Shown: in pieces, positions 60,092 to 64,000 of the stretch
Numbering within the stretch: position 1 is the stretch's first letter
How the letters are laid out: each line of letters starts with the position of its first letter
From: Microbacterium sufflavum
GTDB taxonomy: Bacteria; Actinomycetota; Actinomycetes; Actinomycetales; Microbacteriaceae
Length of the DNA: 64,000 nucleotides
Assembly (NCBI RefSeq): GCF_023091155.1
Contig: NZ_JAHWXK010000001.1
Span: 2,108,001-2,172,000 of the forward strand
Direction: 5' to 3'
The notes under the pieces: model-generated
The model's database searches: none
The model's input: only the letters and a program-made list of their open reading frames with translations
What the model was told of the DNA's origin: nothing
Translations under genes and position numbers: made by a program

Positions 60092-61294
60092 ATGGACACC
60101 GGAACCGCATACGGGCTGCGCCTCGGGCAGCCGCTGAACGAGCTCGCCCAGGTGGGTCCTGGCACCCCCTACGGTGAGGTGCTGCGCCGCTACTGGCACC
60201 CGGTCGCGAAGGTCGAGGATGCGACGACACGACCCCTCTCGCTGCGCGTGCTGGGCGAGGAGCTCGTGCTGTTCCGCACCCGCAAGGGCAAGGCGGGTCT
60301 GCTGCACCCGCGCTGCATCCACCGCGGCTCGTCGCTGTTCTACGGCGGGGTCGAGGACGAGGGCATCCGCTGCTGCTACCACGGCTGGGTGTTCGACACC
60401 GAGGGGCACTGCCTGGAGCAGCCGTGCGAGCCCGACCTGGGACTGCACCGCGATCGCGTACGCCAGCCGTGGTACCCCGTCGAGGAGCAGTACGGCCTGA
60501 TCTGGGCCTACATGGGCCCGCCCGACAAGAAGCCGGTGCTGCCGCGCTACGACACGCTCGAGGAGCTGGCCGCCGACGAGCAGCTCATCGTGAACGACCA
60601 GGGCGTGGGCGGAGGCGGCCCGGCACAGCTCGACTTCAACTGGCTGCAGCACTGGGAGAACGTGATGGACCCGTTCCACGTGCCGATCCTGCACGCCCGG
60701 TTCAGCGGCAACCAGTTCACGCCGGAGATGGCGCTGATCCCCGAGGTCGAGTACGAGTACACGCCGCTGGGCGTTCGGAGCATCCAGATGCGCGACCTCG
60801 GCGACGGCCGGCAGCTGCGCCGCGTGACCGAGGTGATCTTCCCGAACCTGCGCGTGGTGGCGAGCCCCAAGCTCGCCTCCGGACAGACGAACATGATCGG
60901 CTGGGTGGTGCCGATGGACGACACCAACTTCCGCATCTTCACGGTCGCGCGCGACAGCGACCCCGACTTCCTCACCAAGCTGCGCTCCACCCACGAGGGC
61001 AAGCCGTGGAAGGAGCTCACCGACCTGGAGCACCAGCGGCTGCCCGGCGACTACGAGGCGCAGAAGTCGCAGGGCGCCATCTCGCTGCACTCCGAGGATC
61101 ACCTCACCACCACCGACCAGGGCATCGCGATGATCCGGCGCATGATGGCCAAGCAGCACCGGGCCGTGGCGGGCGGCGGCGACCCGGTGGGCGTGTTCTT
61201 CGACGAGTCGGAGCGGCTGATCCGCATCGAGGGTGGCAACTACTTCGAGGGCGCGCCCGACGCGCCGCTGCTCGCCGACGCGGTGGACGACTGA
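60092..61294 (+). CDS. Rieske non-heme iron oxygenase, alpha subunit
   Basis: 400 residues. Rieske centre CIHRGSSLFYGG and CCYHGW (about 76-100); mononuclear iron site DPFHVPILHARF (about 188-200). No beta subunit adjacent, so it is probably a homotrimer like VanA, phthalate or dicamba oxygenase, performing hydroxylation or O/N-demethylation. Substrate unknown. Gap of one base to the next gene. Confidence 0.92.
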   Translation: MDTGTAYGLRLGQPLNELAQVGPGTPYGEVLRRYWHPVAKVEDATTRPLSLRVLGEELVLFRTRKGKAGLLHPRCIHRGSSLFYGGVEDEGIRCCYHGWVFDTEGHCLEQPCEPDLGLHRDRVRQPWYPVEEQYGLIWAYMGPPDKKPVLPRYDTLEELAADEQLIVNDQGVGGGGPAQLDFNWLQHWENVMDPFHVPILHARFSGNQFTPEMALIPEVEYEYTPLGVRSIQMRDLGDGRQLRRVTEVIFPNLRVVASPKLASGQTNMIGWVVPMDDTNFRIFTVARDSDPDFLTKLRSTHEGKPWKELTDLEHQRLPGDYEAQKSQGAISLHSEDHLTTTDQGIAMIRRMMAKQHRAVAGGGDPVGVFFDESERLIRIEGGNYFEGAPDAPLLADAVDD

Positions 61295-61295
61295 C

Positions 61296-61817
61296 ATGGC
61301 CAAGTACACGGCGCGGCCGCCCCGCGGGGACCGTCCGGTCCTCGTGCTGGGCATCAGCGACGTCGTCGTGATCGAGGGCGAGCCGGCCGTGCCGGTGAGC
61401 ACGCACCACCTGTCGGCGTGGGGGCGGTGGGTGCGCGACGTCGCCATCCCCGACGCCGCGGCGCAGCGGCTGCACGAGCTGGCGGAGCACTTCGACATCG
61501 TGTGGGCGTCGGAGTGGGGCCACAACGCGCACACCGCGTTCCGCGAGCCGCTCGAGCTGCCGGAGGAGCCGTGGCCGTTCCTGCCCGTGCAGTTCGACAA
61601 GCTCGCGCACATCCGCCGGTACGCGGACGGTCTGCCGTGGATCTGGGTCGACGATCCGCTCGTCGACCTGAGCGGCGAGCCGCCCCGGTGCGACGACGGC
61701 ATCGTGGTGCGCGTGGACCCGGCCGCCGGCATCCTCAGCCTGGACGTCGACGAGCTGCTGACGAAGACGCGCGAGCTGGTCGAGCGTCGCGCCGAGGAAG
61801 ACGAGGAGAACGCATGA
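61296..61817 (+). CDS. HAD-like protein (HAD_SAK_2 type) without catalytic Asp
   Basis: 173 residues. The pattern IVWASEWGHNAHTAF, later KLAHIRRYADGLPWIWVDD and VVRVDPAAGILSL fits the small actinobacterial HAD proteins (HAD in Swiss Army Knife RNA repair). The first motif, usually DVDG, reads GISD, so both catalytic aspartates appear lost. Between the oxygenase and amidohydrolase, with one-base and ATGA junctions, so it is translated with the pathway. A binding or structural role is more likely than phosphatase. Confidence 0.72.
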   Translation: MAKYTARPPRGDRPVLVLGISDVVVIEGEPAVPVSTHHLSAWGRWVRDVAIPDAAAQRLHELAEHFDIVWASEWGHNAHTAFREPLELPEEPWPFLPVQFDKLAHIRRYADGLPWIWVDDPLVDLSGEPPRCDDGIVVRVDPAAGILSLDVDELLTKTRELVERRAEEDEENA

Positions 61818-63007
61818 CGGATGCCGTCGCGATCGTGGGAGGGCGGGTCGTCACGGGCCTGGGCGAGGAGATCGAGAGCGGCACCGTGCTGCTGTCCGAC
61901 GGGCGCATCGAGGCCGTCGGCACAGGGCTCGCCGTGCCCGAGGGCGCCCGGGTGATCGACGCCGCCGGATGCTGGGTGCTGCCCGGCCTCATCGACCCGC
62001 ACAGCCACATCGGCGCGCACGAGGAGGCCAACGGCCCCGCCGGGTTCGACGGCAGCGAGGTCTCGTCGCCGGTCACCGCCGGCGTGCGGGCCGTCGACGC
62101 CGTCAACATCGAGGACATCGCCTTCCGCGACGCGCTCGCCGGTGGCATCACCGCCGTGGTCGTGAAGCCGGGATCGGGCAACCCGATCGGCGGGCAGAGC
62201 GTCGCCATCAAGACGGCGGGAGGGCGCTCGGTCGACGAGCAGGTGATCCGCGCGGCGCTCGGCATGAAGTCGGCGCTCGGCGAGAACCCCAAGCAGGCCT
62301 ACGGGGAGCGCAAGCAGCTGCCATCGACCCGGCTCGGCATCGCCCTCGTCATCCGTCAGGCGCTGCGCGACGCGCAGGACTACGCGGTCCGGCGTGACAA
62401 GGCCCGCGCCGACGGCACGCCGTTCGCCGTGGACCTCGGAAAGCAGGCGCTCACGGAAGCCCTCGACGGCACGCTCACGTGGGAGCAGCACGCGCACCGG
62501 CACGACGACATCGCCACGGCGCTGCGCATCGCCGACGAGTTCGGGCTGCGCCTCGTCCTCAATCACGGCACCGAGGCGCACAAGCTCGCCGGCATCCTCG
62601 CCGCGCGCGACGTGCCCGTGATCTACGGACCCATCCTGTCGAGCCGCTCCAAGGTGGAGGTACGCGAAGCCGATCCCGCGAACCTCGCCGCGCTCGCCGC
62701 GGCGGGTGTGCGCGTGGCGCTCACCACCGACCACCCGGTCGTGCCCATCGGCCTGCTCGCGATGCAGGCGGCCGTGGCCGTGCGGGCCGGGCTGCCGAGG
62801 GAGACCGCGCTCGCGGCGATGACCTCGACGGCCGCGGCCATCGCCGGCATCGACGACCGGGTCGGCGCGCTGGAGCCCGGCCGCGACGCGGATGTGGTTC
62901 TGTGGACCGGAGACCCGCTCGACGTCGCCTCGACCGTGCGGGAGGTGCTCATCGACGGGCGCACGGTGTACTCGGCGCCATCCGCGGCGCAGGAGGGGAA
63001 CGGATGA
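61814..63007 (+). CDS. metal-dependent amidohydrolase (imidazolonepropionase-like)
   Basis: 397 residues. Metallo-dependent hydrolase with DPHSHIGAHEE as first metal site, VVKPGSGNPIGGQS, a His-rich HAHRHDD, VLNHGTEAHK and TTDHPVVPIG. Related to amidohydrolases acting on cyclic or acyl amides. ATGA overlaps on both sides. Likely cleaves an amide or ring after oxygenation; substrate unknown. Confidence 0.87.
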   Translation: MTDAVAIVGGRVVTGLGEEIESGTVLLSDGRIEAVGTGLAVPEGARVIDAAGCWVLPGLIDPHSHIGAHEEANGPAGFDGSEVSSPVTAGVRAVDAVNIEDIAFRDALAGGITAVVVKPGSGNPIGGQSVAIKTAGGRSVDEQVIRAALGMKSALGENPKQAYGERKQLPSTRLGIALVIRQALRDAQDYAVRRDKARADGTPFAVDLGKQALTEALDGTLTWEQHAHRHDDIATALRIADEFGLRLVLNHGTEAHKLAGILAARDVPVIYGPILSSRSKVEVREADPANLAALAAAGVRVALTTDHPVVPIGLLAMQAAVAVRAGLPRETALAAMTSTAAAIAGIDDRVGALEPGRDADVVLWTGDPLDVASTVREVLIDGRTVYSAPSAAQEGNG

Positions 63008-64000
63008 CGCTGCACGACGACGCCGCACGCCTGCAGCCGGAGCTGGTGGAGCTGCGCCGTCGTCTGCACCGCATCCCCGAGCCCGGGTTCGACCTGCCGC
63101 TGACGCAGCGCGCCGTGCTCGACGCGATCGACGGCCTTGGCCTGGAGATCACGACCGGATCGGACCTCAGCTCGGTCACGGCCGTGCTGCGCGGCGCGAC
63201 CGACGGCCCGTCCGTGCTCCTGCGCGGAGACATGGACGCGCTCGCCATCGTCGAGGAGACCGGCCTCGAGTACGCGTCGGCGAACGGGGCGATGCACGCG
63301 TGCGGGCACGACCTGCACGTGGCCGGACTCGTGGGGGCCGCACGCCTGCTCGCCGGGCGGCGCGACCGCATCGCCGGCTCCGTCGTCTTCATGTTCCAGC
63401 CCGGCGAGGAAGCGGGCGGCGGGGCTCCGCTCATGATCCGCGACGGCGTGCTCGACGCCGCGGGCACGCGGGTCGAGGCCGCCTACGGCATCCACGTGGG
63501 TCCGGGCGCGCGCGGCACGTTCCAGCTGAAGTCCGGCACGATCATGGCGGGCGCCAACGTGCTGCGGGTGCGCGTGCACGGGAGGGGAGGGCACGGGTCG
63601 AGGCCGCAGCAGGCCGTGGATCCCGTGCCCGTGGTGGCCGAGCTGATCCTCGCCCTGCAGTCCTGGGTCACGCGCCGCATCGACGTGTTCGATCCCGTGG
63701 TGCTGTCGGTCACGACGCTGTACGCGGGGGAGATCACGAATGTGATCCCCGAGGACGCGGGCTTCGCGGCGACCCTGCGCACGCTGTCCGAGGCGTCGAT
63801 CGCGCAGGCGCAGGCCGAGCTGCCGCCGCTGATCGAGCGCATCGCCGCGGCGCACGGCTGCACGGCCGACGTCGAGGTGATCGTCGGCTATCCGGTCACG
63901 GTCAACACGGCCGAGGAGACGGCGGCGGCGGCAGCGGTGCTCCGCGCCGAGTTCGGCGAGGACCGCGTGGACGAGATCGATGCGCCCTGGATGGCGTCGG
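63004..64000 (+). CDS. M20-family amidohydrolase (IAA-amino acid hydrolase/HipO-like), cut by window edge
   Basis: First 332 residues. Metal motifs RGDMDAL, HACGHDLHVAGLVG, GEEAGGG and the lid GGHGSRP with IPE(D)A; typical of aminoacylase/hippurate-type M20D enzymes. Releases an acid from an N-acyl compound. The rest lies beyond 64000. ATGA overlap with the amidohydrolase, so it is part of the Rieske operon. Confidence 0.88.
   Translation, partial: MTLHDDAARLQPELVELRRRLHRIPEPGFDLPLTQRAVLDAIDGLGLEITTGSDLSSVTAVLRGATDGPSVLLRGDMDALAIVEETGLEYASANGAMHACGHDLHVAGLVGAARLLAGRRDRIAGSVVFMFQPGEEAGGGAPLMIRDGVLDAAGTRVEAAYGIHVGPGARGTFQLKSGTIMAGANVLRVRVHGRGGHGSRPQQAVDPVPVVAELILALQSWVTRRIDVFDPVVLSVTTLYAGEITNVIPEDAGFAATLRTLSEASIAQAQAELPPLIERIAAAHGCTADVEVIVGYPVTVNTAEETAAAAAVLRAEFGEDRVDEIDAPWMAS

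Noticed and set aside
59447..63028. Very long open frame (1193 codons) antisense to the Rieske operon
   Set aside because: Same compositional shadow; no recognisable protein, and the plus-strand genes are certain.

Overview
The window is high-GC DNA with no tRNA, rRNA, CRISPR array, prophage gene or transposase that I can see. Several traits point to an actinobacterium of the family Microbacteriaceae, most like Microbacterium: a DUF222/HNH protein, actinobacterial branched-chain keto-acid dehydrogenase subunits, a long-form GAPDH, many GTG starts, and dense ATGA-overlapped operons. The genus is inference. The content is a series of catabolic operons, each pairing an importer with hydrolases and oxidoreductases and usually with a local regulator.

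Layout: 0-4.8 kb holds the start of an MHS-type transporter with a strong orphan palindrome upstream, then a three-gene branched-chain keto-acid dehydrogenase operon (E1 alpha, E1 beta, E2) divergent from an Lrp-type regulator. 5.0-6.6 kb is a DUF222/HNH protein with internal repeats. 6.7-16.3 kb reads as a sulfate-ester module: aldehyde dehydrogenase, GMC alcohol oxidoreductase, TetR regulator, NitT/TauT-type ABC importer and a large sulfatase, with two matching operators around the tetR/importer divide. 16.4-17.2 kb has two DUF202 membrane proteins. 17.2-31.0 kb holds two transport units, each carrying a MoaF-like protein: amidohydrolase + MoaF + APC permease, and MoaF + SnoaL-like + a Liv-type ABC importer with a fused permease-ATPase. 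Two SDRs, a HAD phosphatase and an AraC/FeaR-like regulator lie alongside. 32.2-35.0 kb is a MurNAc-6-phosphate unit (RpiR regulator, sugar kinase, MurQ). 35.1-38.4 kb is a copper amine oxidase, its TetR regulator and a small membrane protein, linked by a shared operator.

38.4-55.1 kb appears to be one regulon. A leftward operon (SDR, zinc alcohol dehydrogenase, aldo/keto reductase, two HSL-type esterases, MFS exporter) and a rightward set (aldo/keto reductase, Dpp-type ABC importer with a fused permease-ATPase, TetR, alpha/beta hydrolase, methyltransferase-like protein, and a leftward amidohydrolase at the far end) share a palindrome TTCCAC-N4-GTAGAC at four promoters. 55.3-59.0 kb holds GAPDH, a winged-helix protein and an HisC-like aminotransferase. 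59.1-64.0 kb is a Rieske oxygenase operon (reductase, oxygenase, degenerate HAD-like protein, amidohydrolase, M20 amidohydrolase cut by the edge) behind a near-consensus promoter.

The most notable points are the predicted GTAGAC regulon, the sulfate-ester to acid route, the paired MoaF proteins in transport operons, three family proteins whose key residues look lost (HAD-like, methyltransferase-like, two aldo/keto reductases), and two related intergenic repeat arrays with the same 83-bp period.
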